Both the position numbers and the translations under genes were made by a program. DNA of 64,000 nt, from positions 75,467,757 to 75,531,756 of the forward strand of contig CM060686.1 of assembly GCA_030686995.1 (NCBI GenBank), in the 5' to 3' direction. The first letter of the stretch is position 1. Every line of letters begins with the position of its first letter. Below, in pieces: positions 1 through 11,715 of the stretch. Source of the stretch: Artemisia argyi (Eukaryota > Streptophyta > Magnoliopsida > Asterales > Asteraceae). Below the pieces are notes generated by a model that made no database searches, had not been told where the DNA came from, and saw only the letters and a list, made by a program, of their open reading frames with translations.

Positions 1-1600
1 ATTTTTCTGTCATTACACCAAGTATTTACTATTATTACGCGAGGCAATTTTCATGTTACTTGAAAGAAAACATCAGGATACCATTTTAACAACAATGCGT
101 TGAACACCATCTAAAACTTTTGAGAAAAGTTATGATATTTTGACAAAATCTAACATCGCATCATTAGTCCTCAATTGTACATAGCCTGATCACCTATGTA
201 AAATTCAGGAAGGATTATGCCATGAAGGAAATAATTACTTTTTCAAAGGATTGTTAATAACAATCTTCATTTAAAAGTTTTGTAAACAAAGGAACCTTTC
301 CATAAACATCCCTTTTGCTGAACTATCCATGGATACTTACCCCACCTGTCACTCACTTAGCCATTAAGTTGGATTTTTCCCATTGACTTCCCTAGAAGAG
401 ACTTTCCATATCAATTACATGCAGGATTCCTTTATACAATAAAAGCAATGAAAGGATTACAGAACTACTAACCAGAACTAGAAGTATATAGTGAGAGAAT
501 TCATAACTCAACAACAAATTCTAAGACACCGCGAGACCATCCGAATCACCATCTCTGACTTAGTTGTCAAATTCTATCATTTTAAAAGTACTAGCTAGAC
601 TGAGCTACAGGATTGAACTCAATATAGATGTCCGCAGGACAACACAATAGAAATACACCAAGCTTCTAATTGAGACTGTAGAGCATTTCATTTAAACATG
701 GCCTCATCCATACATGAACTTTCCTGCAATAAGTTTTCACAAAGTACAATTGTTTGAATCAAGAATATCGATGTAGATTCCTCTAAGGCATTATGTCTAG
801 AAATTTCAGATAACCTCACCTTCATACCAAGCAAGGGATCAAGCCAGAACATATCTCCTCATCTACATGGGAAAACAGAATAGACATTCATCGACACAAC
901 ATCAAATGATACCTTCGTCTTGTCTATTACAACGATAAACAATTTCAGGACTTAAGTTAGTCTAAATACCTATGCTTGTAGTTATGCCAGATAACCATCA
1001 ATAGACATTATCCAACCTCAGGAACTAAGTGTTAGACATCTATGCATTTAAGCGAACATTTCCTATTCTACCATTTTATCCTTTTCAGTGTTTTCACTTT
1101 TAAATAAAGTTGATGCGTTTACATAAATCACGTACCTTGTGAAAAAAATGATTTCTGAAATTCCTATTTTGAACAAGTGCGATCCTTTTTGGTCAAACTT
1201 TAGCAACACTATTGTACAATGAGAAATATACATAAACATCAAACTTTGGTAAGCAGTCTTAATCACAACATGTTTGAAAACATTTTTCTACTTCATAACT
1301 ACTGAAATTTTGAATCATCAGGAAAAATATTACTTAGTAAATCATTTGCTCCATTTTTCTAAGTTCGTTTATTCAGAAAAAGATTTCAACCAAAACTCAC
1401 AATCGCGAGACAAATTTCCAGAACCAACTTCCCTACAACATTGCTTATGCATTTAGGATTTGTGACTGGACAATATAGAATATTTGGAATATGTGATGAA
1501 GGAATTAGGAGGAACATCACAAATTAATCACGAACTTCAGTAGTGGAGACCAAACCCAATAGACAAAGAAGAACATATGTCTTATCATCCATTGGAACAA
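1..1600. other. Degraded repeat DNA, no recognisable gene
   Basis: I see no open reading frame of convincing length and no RNA gene here. The stretch leads directly into recognisable Ty3/gypsy integrase remnants, so it is most simply the decayed upstream part of the same element's internal region. That is inference: I could not align it to a domain. Confidence 0.4.
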
Positions 1601-2790
1601 AACACAAGGAATCGAATTGTTACCTATATTCTATCCCTTTCAGATAACACCAAGTTCGAAGGACCGAACGTTGTGGAATTAGTCACAAAGGTTTATTGTA
1701 CCCATTTCAGTTTTTCCTGTTAAGGAAACCGATTCACCTTGGACTTCAGGTAATCATTTTAGGATTTCCTTCAGAAACCCATTTTGATGTGAACATCACC
1801 TATCACCCTCAGACCGATGGTCAAAGCGAGAGAACAATTCAAACATAGGAAGGTATGCTCAGAGCATGAGTGATTAACCCTGGAAATGGTTGGACTAATC
1901 ATTTAACATAAATCAAATTCATCTACAACAATAGTTATCACACCAACAGCGAGAAACTGGCAGAAGTTAGGTTGGTACATAACACACATCATTTGGATTG
2001 GATATCCTGAACAACAAACCATCCAGATTCAAGCGGGAGAACAAACTAAGTTAAAAGCATTGCCTTGGATTGGCATGATACAAATTGGATAACAAGAAAG
2101 GTTGAACCTTTAGCATATTGGACTATTTAAGATTCATTTTAGAATCGACCAACTAGCATACAAACTTGAGTTCTGGAAGAATTCAACAGTATATATTACC
2201 AGTACCACATTTAAAACATTAAGAAGCGCAGACCATCTATTGATGGGCCAAACTCAGAAAAAGCTCAACTCACTAGTTCAGTAGGCATTCATGAGATAAC
2301 CAGAAATTTGCTACAAGTCAAGAATCAGTTACAAGTTCAATAAGTCGTAAACCATTAAAACTTCAAGTTCTGCAGAGTTATGCAGAAAGTTCTGCCTAGG
2401 AAAGGCATGTTATCGTTCAGAAAACTTGGAAAGTTACACCAATATACACTGGACCATTTATATTTCAGACAGGGTAGGCCTAGTGGCCGTCAGACTTGAA
2501 CATTGTCAGAGAACAACAGGATTACACGAACATATTTCACATTTTCAAATCCCCAGAAATGACTTTCAGATGAGTCACTCATGATTCCATTGGAAGGGAT
2601 CCATCCCAAATGACAATCTCAGACCTTGTAAGAGAACCATCAGAAACCATGGACCGTGTGGTCAAACAGTTGAATCAGAGTTGAATTCCTATCGTTAGAG
2701 TTCGCTGGAATTCTCGAATATCATCACCTTTTCACATATATGTTTTCAGAAACCAACATAAACTGAACTTCGGGACGAAGTTCCTTTTAG
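1601..2790 (+). pseudogene. Ty3/gypsy (Tekay-like) pol 3' end, decayed
   Basis: Translated fragments in shifting frames match the end of a chromovirus-type polyprotein. Around 1798-1850 lies the integrase motif read as [11 protein letters not shown], followed at 1915-1950 by a piece like FIYNNSYHT. Around 2090-2220 is the integrase C-terminal region, and at 2640-2710 a stretch like VKQLNQS..IPIVRVRWNS, which corresponds to the C-terminal region in the minus-strand gypsy element of this window (15179-15421). Frameshifts and stops throughout show an old, dead copy. It ends at a stem-loop and purine tract directly before the LTR at 2801, as expected for the 3' end of an internal region. Confidence 0.75.
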
Positions 2791-2800
2791 AGGGGAAGAC
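2765..2800 (+). other. Stem-loop and polypurine tract before 3' LTR
   Basis: GAACTTCG (2765-2772) and CGAAGTTC (2776-2783) form a perfect 8-bp stem with loop GGA. A purine-rich stretch (agaggggaaga, about 2789-2799) follows and the LTR starts at 2801. The polypurine tract primes plus-strand DNA synthesis in LTR retrotransposons. The stem-loop is described under findings because it recurs in other elements with compensatory changes. Confidence 0.7.
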
Positions 2801-5800
2801 TGTCACAACTCACCATTTCAAGTCATTTCGGGTCATTTCCCGAACTTTGGAAAAACACTATTCATCAAACACTATTCATCAGTTTACTATTCATCATTTT
2901 TGGTGTCAGTTTGACATTCCGAGAAGCATTCAGAAATTTTACTATTCACTGAACACTATTCATTGCGGGAAAAGATTTCATCATTCACGTACATTACACA
3001 TTTCATCGTAAATTTAGTTTACGGGTATTCAAATTCGCGTAACCGTATTGGTTCAGGTGCGAATTCATGCATTATCAGTAAGGACACTGCATACGGACTA
3101 GAGACAGTCTGCATATCATCAGTAGGTCATTTACATGTTATACCACTCTTAGGATTTTCAAATTTATATATTTGATACATTTAACGTTTTCCTTATAATT
3201 ATTTATAAATAAACGTTAACACACGGTTTATACGCGACGAATATATCTAAATATTCCCACAATGGTCCCGACATATTTTTATATCCATTTTATCATCATA
3301 AAAGTTATAACATTCAGTTACCCAGTATTTTAGAAATTTATTTTATTTATAACGTAAGCTTATGAATATAACGACGGTTTTCGTGAAAACTAAACAATAA
3401 TCACCCGAACACTCAGTAACTGTACCCAACATATTTTTAACATTTTTATGACTTTATTAAGTCCCGGTCAACTTTGTTAACATTTATTTTTAGCAAACCC
3501 GGTACCCGATTATAACAAATACTTACATTAAACTACAACTAATAATACACTATATCTTCTAAGTGATCAAAACCGACTTTGCATCTCTTTTTCACATTAA
3601 AAACCGGCCACATGCCCTCCCCTAGACACCATGTGATTTCATTTTAACCTCATGTATTTATGTACAAGTATTATACAATATAACTATCCTAATATTTACC
3701 AAAAACCCCATAAACACCTTTTTACATAAGCATACACATTCATAGAATCATAAACTCATTTTTTCTCATCTCTTTCACCCCAAAACCCAAAACCCACGAC
3801 CCATATATGATCCATAACCAAAATCCATTATTTTTCAAAGTACAAAGCATCAAAGTTGTTCATTTCATCATCCTAATCAAGAATCATAACACAAAAACAC
3901 AAGTAATCCAAGATTTCTCATCATCTAATCACCTATTATTTCAAAGTGAGTATTCAAATTTATTTTCATGTTTTCATCTAATTAACACTTATATCTCATA
4001 GTATTCATGCTTAATTTCATGCACAAACTAGTTATACCACTTTATTTTTGAAGACTTTTTGAACATACAAACCCTAGATTGTGATTTAGGTGTTCCTTTG
4101 TTAAATTAACTTGATTACTAGTCATTAGGAATCCATGGCACCCTAAGAAGGTGTATGGTAGGATTAGTATAGATTTGTGGTGTTTGCAAGAGATTTGGTT
4201 GAAGTAAAAACTAGTTTTGAACCTTGGAAATGGATTTCTAACAAGTTTATAAACATGCTGTCCCATTTTGGTAAATTCTGGAAAATCAGTAAACATAAAG
4301 GAAACTTTGGCAAATTTTTTAGAAAATACTTTCAAAAACGAATCCGTAGGCGAAAGAACGGATTAAAAAGAGTTTATAACGAAGAAGTTATGATTTTTGC
4401 AAGTTTATTGACGAAAACTATTTTCTGGAAAAATACATGCTGATGGACGTTTTTCGTCGGACAAAAAGAGACTTTAGACGTAACCCGGAGGGGTCAAGCT
4501 TTCCAAAATATATTACTACATGTTAAGACGTAACCGTGGATATAAAGAACAAGTAAAACGGGCTTATAACGACAAAGATATTCACGTTTCAATATCGGCA
4601 AAAATCCTCTATAATTGGCAGCTTTTATAAATAATAATAACACTACATACTAAATTCTAGATTTTCTAGAAATATTAACCAAGTACCCAATTTCATAACT
4701 AATGATGTATTAGTGATTACAAGTATATTTTCATTACTACAATGCGTTATTTCAAGGATTTCAAACCGAGGATTTCAACACAAACATTGGTACATACGAT
4801 ATATATATAAGTATATATATTACAACTAGTTTATTTTTCTAATAGCCATATTTTTCCTAAGTCTTGGAATATATACTTTTGATAACAACAAGTGTTTTTC
4901 AAAGAGTAGAGTGGTATAGGAAACATGTGCATGGACATTCATAACATCATTTCATGATCTAAAGAAGATCGTTCATCATTCATATTAGGTTGCGGCTAGT
5001 GTGCGCGCCTTGTTTTCAGCTCATTACATGTTCATGGTACCATCATATTGGGTTGCGGCAACCAATTGTTCATTGTTGTTCATTTCACTTCATCACAGTT
5101 TCATCAGTTAAGGTGAGTTTTCATAGCCCCGTTTTCAATTAAACATTTTTGATTGTTTTCAAATCCCACGGGGGGAATACATTGCATCAACCATTTTTGT
5201 ACGAGCCCAAGTATCAAAACCCATGTACATAGCTTAAGTTACCTTGCCATGTGATAAGTCCCCTGTAACATCATGAACCGTTAATTTACCGTTAAGCGAG
5301 AGTGAGTGGATAGATCTATCGAGGGTGACGCCTCCATCTGTGGTAGTGATTACCAACAGTAAGCGGATGCATGTCATGTCTTTTACATTTGAGTGTTTCG
5401 GCAGAACATTCAGGAGGGGCATAGAATTTCATCAGTCATAGCTTCGGTGTCATGAGCTTAAGGTCAATTGTACAATTTTCATGAGATTTTTATCTTGCAC
5501 TTTTACTTGTGGTGGCCGTACATCATTACATTTTACAAACCTATGGAATTCACCAACATTCGTGTTGACGTTTTAGCAATGTATTTCAGGTTATTAAGGT
5601 AGCTCATGTGACTTGCATTTGGACCTTCATGGAGTTGCGGAGTCGACGCGTCTCATCATTATTTCATGCACTTATGTAAACATTTGATCTAGTATGACTT
5701 GTTTTTCATAAACATGCAACACATTTTGGGGACCTCATTTTGTAAACTCTGGATTATTTCAATGATCAAATGCAGTATTTTCCAAACGACACTTTAGGTC

Positions 5801-5887
5801 GTTCAATGTAACTGTAACTGTGGTGCTATGACAGACACCCCCAGGTATTCCATTCCGCTGCAAGTCAGGTAAATTGGGGGTGTGACA
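2801..5887 (+). mobile_element. 3' LTR of the decayed Tekay-like gypsy element
   Basis: The LTR begins TGTCACAACTC right after the purine tract and ends GGGGGTGTGACA, giving matching TGTCAC/GTGACA termini and a length of 3,087 bp. This is close to the 3.4-kb LTRs of the related minus-strand element at 11716-24632. The 5' LTR is outside the window, so neither age nor target duplication can be checked. Small ORFs inside it (2963-3175, 3807-4001, 4177-4443) look like chance. Confidence 0.7.
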
Positions 5888-5899
5888 AGTTCGATTAAT

Positions 5900-6229
5900 G
5901 GTCTGTTTTGTTTGTAGATGGGTTTATGATTAGAATTTAGATTTGAATTTGAATTTGGTTCAAGAATTGAATTTGAATATGAATCTGAGATAAGAGAGAA
6001 TAATATTAAATGATGTATTATATACTAAAATATACATTAAAATCTATTTATATTAATTAAAAGGGGATAATAAAAAAGAGATATGTCATAAAACCCTTTA
6101 AACCCACCCAATTTACTCCATCCCCTAATATGGTTATTATCCTAAACCTAACTTTCAAAAATGCAACCAAACAATCAATTTTATGTTTATAACTCAAACC
6201 CCATAATAACCGCACAAACGAAACAGGCC
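5900..6229. mobile_element. MITE-like element with 16-bp terminal inverted repeats
   Basis: The left end GGTCTGTTTTGTTTGT (5900-5915) pairs with the right end ACAAACGAAACAGGCC (6214-6229) at 14 of 16 positions. The 330-bp interior is AT-rich, non-coding and has short GAATTTGAATTT repeats. The flanks (aat / tag) do not form a clear target duplication, so the superfamily is unsettled; the terminus resembles GGCCTGTTT-type hAT or PIF/Harbinger MITEs. Confidence 0.6.
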
Positions 6230-7101
6230 TAGTTTATTTTTCTATAAAACTTGACTATTTTAATAGTGAACATTTTTTAAATAGCAACTTAACTATTGTT
6301 GTAGGACGTCTTTATTTGTCCTTTGTAATGCCATTGATTTTTGTTATGGAAAATGATTGTGATACCTTAAAATGCGACTAATTATGTGCCTAAATAGATG
6401 TGCGAATAAGTTATTGGTTTGTGAAAAACTGGGTCATCCTGCTGTCACAAACAGGATGTTGACACGTACGTTTAGGCATATAATTATGCATACCAGTTAG
6501 GCATGCCAATCAATTTCTAGTTATTTCATTTTTTTATAAATGTGAAATTAGTGGTTTCAATTTATTATTTGTTATTTTTTATGTATTACTTCGTTTATTT
6601 GTTGAAAACTGTGATAACTAATAGAAAAATCAAAATAAAATGATCAATTCTCTATCGTTAGCAATCGATAAATTTAAGAAATTTCTCAACCAATTCATTT
6701 CTTTGAAGTTATATTCTCTAAATTATTTTATTTTTATGAAATTATCTCTACCAAACATATCCTAAGACTTGGCATTATGGTCACCAAACCCACCACATCT
6801 ACATCAACACCATATCAAAATTCAACATACCATAAAACTGACCACCTTTTAGGTGCTATGGTCACCACCAAACCTATTTTTTAAGGGTATCTAAGAGGCA
6901 TAAGTTGCACAAGAGGCTGGTCAAACAAATTGCTCCAAAATTTTGAGCCTCTATTCTAAGACCCAGTGGAACTTAAGACCTCAAGGCTAAGATGAGCTTG
7001 GGAAGTTAGCATGTCCTCTAGTTGAGCTATGAGGCAAACCCGGATGAAAAGTAGCAGTAACAACGGTTGGTTAATGTTCACTAACTAGGCAACTTTGGTT
7101 T
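6230..7101. other. Non-coding DNA
   Basis: No gene seen. A short inverted repeat, CATCCTG...CAGGATG, lies near 6436-6459 with a 10-base loop. Nothing else stands out before the hAT element begins. Confidence 0.4.
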
Positions 7102-8786
7102 TAGAGATGGAGGGAAAGAGGGGGGGGGGGGGTGCTGGAGGGTGCTTGGTCCCCTTTTAGGAGCCCAATTTCTATGTACTTTTATGATAAAACTTAAGCC
7201 CAAAATACCATGTATCACTAATTGATCCCCTATGTTTTAAGAGGCAAAAAAGAAAATAGAGACCAGACGAGTAGACGACTTCGCTTTGCACCCTTTCAAC
7301 TTCACACATAAGGTTTGCACATGATCCTTTTATTAATTGATCATATTCTTTTCTTATGATAATTCTAAGTATGTGTTCCTTTTATTTATGTATTTGGTTG
7401 TCTTTTGATATATAATTGCTTAAAATCCCCACATTTTTTTTTATTTATAAACTAGGGATTTGTTTTTATGGCAGAGACTTTGATCACCCCTGTTTTATAC
7501 TTGATTATGTGTGCATATTTTTAGTTTTATACTTGATTATAATTTTTTTTATATTTGCTAAATTGGTGATGTTGTAATAATGTTTCTTTAGGTTGAATGA
7601 TGGGTATTAAAGGAACAAAAAGAACCATTGATTATTTTTACATGCCAAAAGTGGATGTTGTTCAAGACCGTGAATCACCACAAGATGGTGATAATAAAAA
7701 AGAAGATGTACATGAGACGCAACCAAATGACCAACAAGATGTTAATGATAATCATGTGAACGAGTCACCTAGAGTTGAACCTGGAAAAGATGTTCATACT
7801 TCAAGTGAGGTAAAATTAGATTCTTGGATCCGTGATCCAGGCGCGCGACCTTCAATATTATGTTATCCGATTGACCACAATGAAATTAGATGAGAATACA
7901 TCAAACTTGGACCTTATCAACTTAGTAAATCGAAATATCCTTCAAGTCCTAGTGGACCTAATGGTCGTATGTGAAGCTTTCAATAAGTATGGTTTAAAAG
8001 ATTCTAGTGGCTGGAATATACATAGACAAAGGATACTGCATATTGTTTACCATGTTATATTTTCAATAAGAAGCCCGTTGGACGAGATAGTTCTGATAGG
8101 TTTACCAAGTAGGGTTCAACAATTGGAAAAAGGTTAATTGTGGCAATGGTTGCGCTTTCATCACTCATGTAGGTAAGACTAGCCTCAGCTCATAATTTTT
8201 CTATAAGATGCTATGAAGCTTTAAAGAACCAATCGTGACATGTAGGGAATGTGATAGAGAAACAAACAGAAAAAGAAGTTATTGAAAATAGACTTCGACT
8301 TAAAGCAACTATTGAGTAGGTTAAATGGCTCACAGTTCAGACTTGTGGCCTTATGTGTAGTGATGAGTGAACTGGTTCAAAAAATCAAGGAAACCTTCTT
8401 GAGTTGGTAAAGCTTGTAACTTCTTATAGTAAGGATGTTGAAAATGTTATGCTAGGAAACGCTCCTCAAAATGCAAAGTATACCTCACCAGATATTAAAA
8501 AAGAAATTTTACAATTATTGCAAAGAGTATACAATAGGAAATTCGTGATGAAATTGGGAATGCAACGTTTTGTTTTGTAATTGATGAGTCTCGAGATGAA
8601 TCTAAAAAAAAGTAAATGGCTATTGGGGTGAGATTTGTTGACTGAAATGGAAACATTAAAGCAAGGTTTTTAGACTTGATTCATGTAAAGGACACGACTT
8701 CTTTGACTCTAAAGAATGAGATCTTTTCTTCATTGTCTTTTCATAAGTTAGATGTTCAAAATATTCGAGGCCAAGGATATGACAGG

Positions 8787-10154
8787 GCAAGTGATGATGC
8801 TCGAATTATACATATTTTATATAGCGTTATTTGTTAGTTTCTATATGATTTATAATGACTTTCGATACTTAATTGCATGAAAATACATTTCAGGTCCAAT
8901 AGACAAAGAACTTCAAGATCCAAGGAAAAGTGTACAAATCCAAGATAATCTATGATAAATCCTATTCCAAGAGAAAAGAGCTCCGAGTTTTTGTCTCAAG
9001 TGCGCCGGTTACGGGGTCGTATATAAATCAAGTCAATCCAATAAAGAGCGGCGATCTTAGTATTAATGTGCACCGACCTTCAGCCTTAATAATGACGCTT
9101 TGGCGCCAAGAAAACTTTTGAAGTCCGCTGTGGTTTTGATCCAAGATCACCGGAATTCTATGTGAAGACCGCCGACTTTTATATTAAGTGTGACGTGCTT
9201 CAGTTCCTGGCCACTTCTCCACGCCTATAAATATAGCCCCATTTCGTCTCAATTTCACACACCTCTCATCCCAACAACCTCTAAAGTTCTGATACTCACT
9301 CTCTCTCATAATCCAATCATTGGAGTGCTCAAGTGAAGTCAAAGATCCTTTAAGCGTTGAAATACTTCTTAGATATTATTGTGGTGATCGCTAGTGACGG
9401 TAGATTCTTCATTACATTAATTATGAAACATGTTGATCATTTCAAACGTTATTATCACTGTAAGCTTGTTTGTTAAAGCCATGTTAGGCTAAACTTATTA
9501 TGGTTGCTTGGATATGTTAATATAATAAAGTGATTGGTTGTGGTTATGATCTCTTGTTGATTTATTGTTTATGTTAATCTCCTGTCGTGTTCTAAACTTA
9601 TCAACATTGTTTATCTCTTTGATTATAATTGCTAATTGGAAAAGGATCGAAAGATTCAATTAGTATTTTATGGTTTTTAACATATGTCTATGTATGTTGA
9701 TCAATTGAAGGAGAAATCGCTTTTGTAGAGTTTTAAACGTTGCAACTATTTCTTAAACTTATTAAACATTTGTTTAAGGACTAGCAGACATAAGTCTTGA
9801 ATCATCATTGTTAACTCATAAAACGTTATTTTGATGAAAACAACTACTCATTTGATGAACTTGCTACACCTCAGAGATCATCATCATAAACCACCACTGA
9901 GTTATAGAAACTATCCAAGTAAACTATATTTATCTGATATTTGAATTTTGTAGTATCATTTGCATAAGTTTTCTAAATCACTTTTGATTAGTTAATTGAT
10001 ACTTAAGAGTAATCTCAGTCCCTGTGGAATGACCTGGTCTTACCAAAACTCTTTACTATAAACGAGGGTTATACTTTTACCTGTGTGTTTTGAATTAAGA
10101 GAATCGGTGAAATTAGTTATTATAAATTTAAAGCTTTTGAAACGCATCAGCAAG
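8787..10154 (+). mobile_element. Solo LTR (Athila-type) with target duplication gcaag
   Basis: The LTR is 8792-10149 (1,358 bp), starts TGATGATGC and ends GCATCA, and is flanked by gcaag on both sides (8787-8791, 10150-10154). Removing it and one gcaag restores the hAT reading frame (...YDRASNMRGEW...). A TATA box (tataaata, 9226-9233) sets the orientation as plus, and a stretch near 10010-10075 (ccctgtggaatgacc...) resembles the U5 end of Athila-type LTRs. No internal region remains, so it arose by LTR-LTR recombination. The short ORF at 8930-9121 is within U3 and probably chance. Confidence 0.9.
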
Positions 10155-10362
10155 TAATATGCGTGGAGAATGGAATGGCCTACAAGCTTTGATCTTAAAG
10201 GAGTGTCCTTATGCGTACTATGTACATTGCTTTGCCCATCAATTGCAATTAGCATTAGTTTCAACATCTAAAGAGGTGGCAGAGGTGCACAAGTTTTTTA
10301 AGATTTTTAACATCGTTGTTAATGTCATTTCCTTTTATTGCATACGTAATGGTCAACTAATA

Positions 10363-10893
10363 TGTTAGGAATATTTGTAATACTTAGTAATAATTGTAAT
10401 ACTAGTAGGTATGTAGTTCCTACTGGCAGGAATATAGTTCCTGCTGGTAAGGTTATTATAATAGTTAGTACTTGTAATTCCTACTGGTAGCGTACTTAGT
10501 CCTGGTAGTGTCAAATAGTTATTCTAGGATAAGATATTAGTTTGTTAGAGATGAGGATATGCATGAGCTAAATTAGGAAGAGATATGCATATTATTCTCA
10601 CACGTTTTAGTAAATGCCGATTAGGGTTTTATCAATATATATAAAGAACCCATGGCTTAGGGAATTGTAACACACAAGAACACAAAACACAATTCTCCTT
10701 GTTCATTAATAGAAATCCATAGAAGGATCTTTTAGTTTTTCATTAGTCCTGTTCTTCTTATTAGTTTTGTCTATATTCCGCATATACATTAGCTGTTCAA
10801 AGCAAGAGTCTCTCTTGTGTTTAGCTTGTGATTACATAGGCTATTCACCATCCTTAACAGGCAGTAAAGATCTATCTAGAGTCGGATCCAACA
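10363..10893 (+). mobile_element. Left LTR of the copia element
   Basis: 531 bp, TGTTAGGAATA... to ...GGATCCAACA. A TATA-like tatatataaa lies at 10636-10645. Early U3 contains repeated tagttcctactgg / tagttcctgctgg units (about 10420-10500). The matching LTR at 34362-34828 is inverted and lacks about 60 bp near the R/U5 region; the two otherwise differ by a dozen or so substitutions by eye, so this insertion is much older than the gypsy element inside it. Confidence 0.9.
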
Positions 10894-10895
10894 AA

Positions 10896-10908
10896 TGGTA
10901 TCAGAGAC
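10896..10908 (+). other. Primer binding site (initiator Met tRNA type)
   Basis: TGGTATCAGAGAC lies two bases after the left LTR. TGGTATCAGAG is the standard plant copia primer binding site, complementary to the 3' end of initiator tRNA-Met. Confidence 0.85.
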
Positions 10909-10993
10909 AGGGTTGAGAGTCTCTCATAAGAAGAATATTTTTTTTAAAGATCCTTATAAACCTCACAACCAAACTCCTCTCCACACCTTTAAA

Positions 10994-11525
10994 ATGGTAG
11001 GATCTGACAATGAAAGTGAAGACACAGTTGTTCAACCACAACAAAATATTTAACCTCAGATCATCACCACTGTCTCAAACAACAATGCAAAATTTCCTTA
11101 TTTGAAGAAGGATGAATACGAGGTATGGGCTATGAAGATGGAATACTGGATCACAAACAATGATATAAATATCTGGAAGGTGATTCAAAATGGCAACAGC
11201 TTGAAAAGGACTGGAAGAGATCGCGATGGAAATGTCACTATTCTCCCTCCAAAAACTGCAGATGAACACATTGCTGCTCAGAGGGAATCAAAGGGAAGCA
11301 CTACCTTGCTTCAATCTATTCCTGATGATTATGTAGCAGATTTCCATTATATAGATGATGCAAAGGATATATGGAATGCATTCAAAGCAAGGTTTTGTGG
11401 AAATACTGAATCCAAGAAGATGAGAAAGTCCATGTTGAAGCAAGAATTTTCAGAGTTTAGAATTAGTGAAACAAAAGGATTGCACAAAGGGTATGACAGG
11501 ATGCAGAAGATACTGAGGCAGCTAG
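10994..11525 (+). pseudogene. copia Gag (UBN2-type), truncated
   Basis: The frame opens at ATG 10994 (MVGSDNESED...), meets a TAA at 11051-11053, then continues in the same frame with KFPYLKKDEYEVWAMKMEYWI and on to LHKGYDRMQKI. This is the N-terminal Gag domain of plant copia elements (YLKxDEYxVWxxxMEYWI region). The zinc knuckle and protease are absent: near 11515-11525 the sequence jumps into the integrase C-terminal region at a short overlap (gaggcagctagaac), so roughly 3 kb was deleted. Confidence 0.85.
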
Positions 11526-11715
11526 AACTATGTTGTCTGACTCTAAGTTACCTACTATGTTTTGGACTGAAGTGGTAAGAACTGGTTGTTAGTTCTTGAA
11601 TAGAGTTTCAGTAACTAGTCCTCATAATAAGACACCCTGTACCTTATTGACTGGGAAAATTCCATCAGTCAGTTATTTTAAACCCTTTGGGTGTCATGTG
11701 ACCATTCTGAATATA
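11526..11715 (+). pseudogene. copia integrase C-terminal piece, part 1
   Basis: Reads ...TMLSDSKLPTMFWTEVVRTGC, one TAG, then FLNRVSVTSPHNKTPCTLLTGK and FKPFGCHVTILN. This is the region after the integrase core in copia polyproteins. It is cut at 11715 by the gypsy insertion and resumes at 24633 as SDHLGKFVGK. Confidence 0.85.

Noticed and set aside
1063..1456. Two short ORFs in the left relic
   Set aside because: No domain and no match to gypsy frames; chance.
6940..7045. tRNA-derived SINE on the minus strand
   Set aside because: An A-box-like tagctcaactag exists, but no acceptable B box at the right distance.
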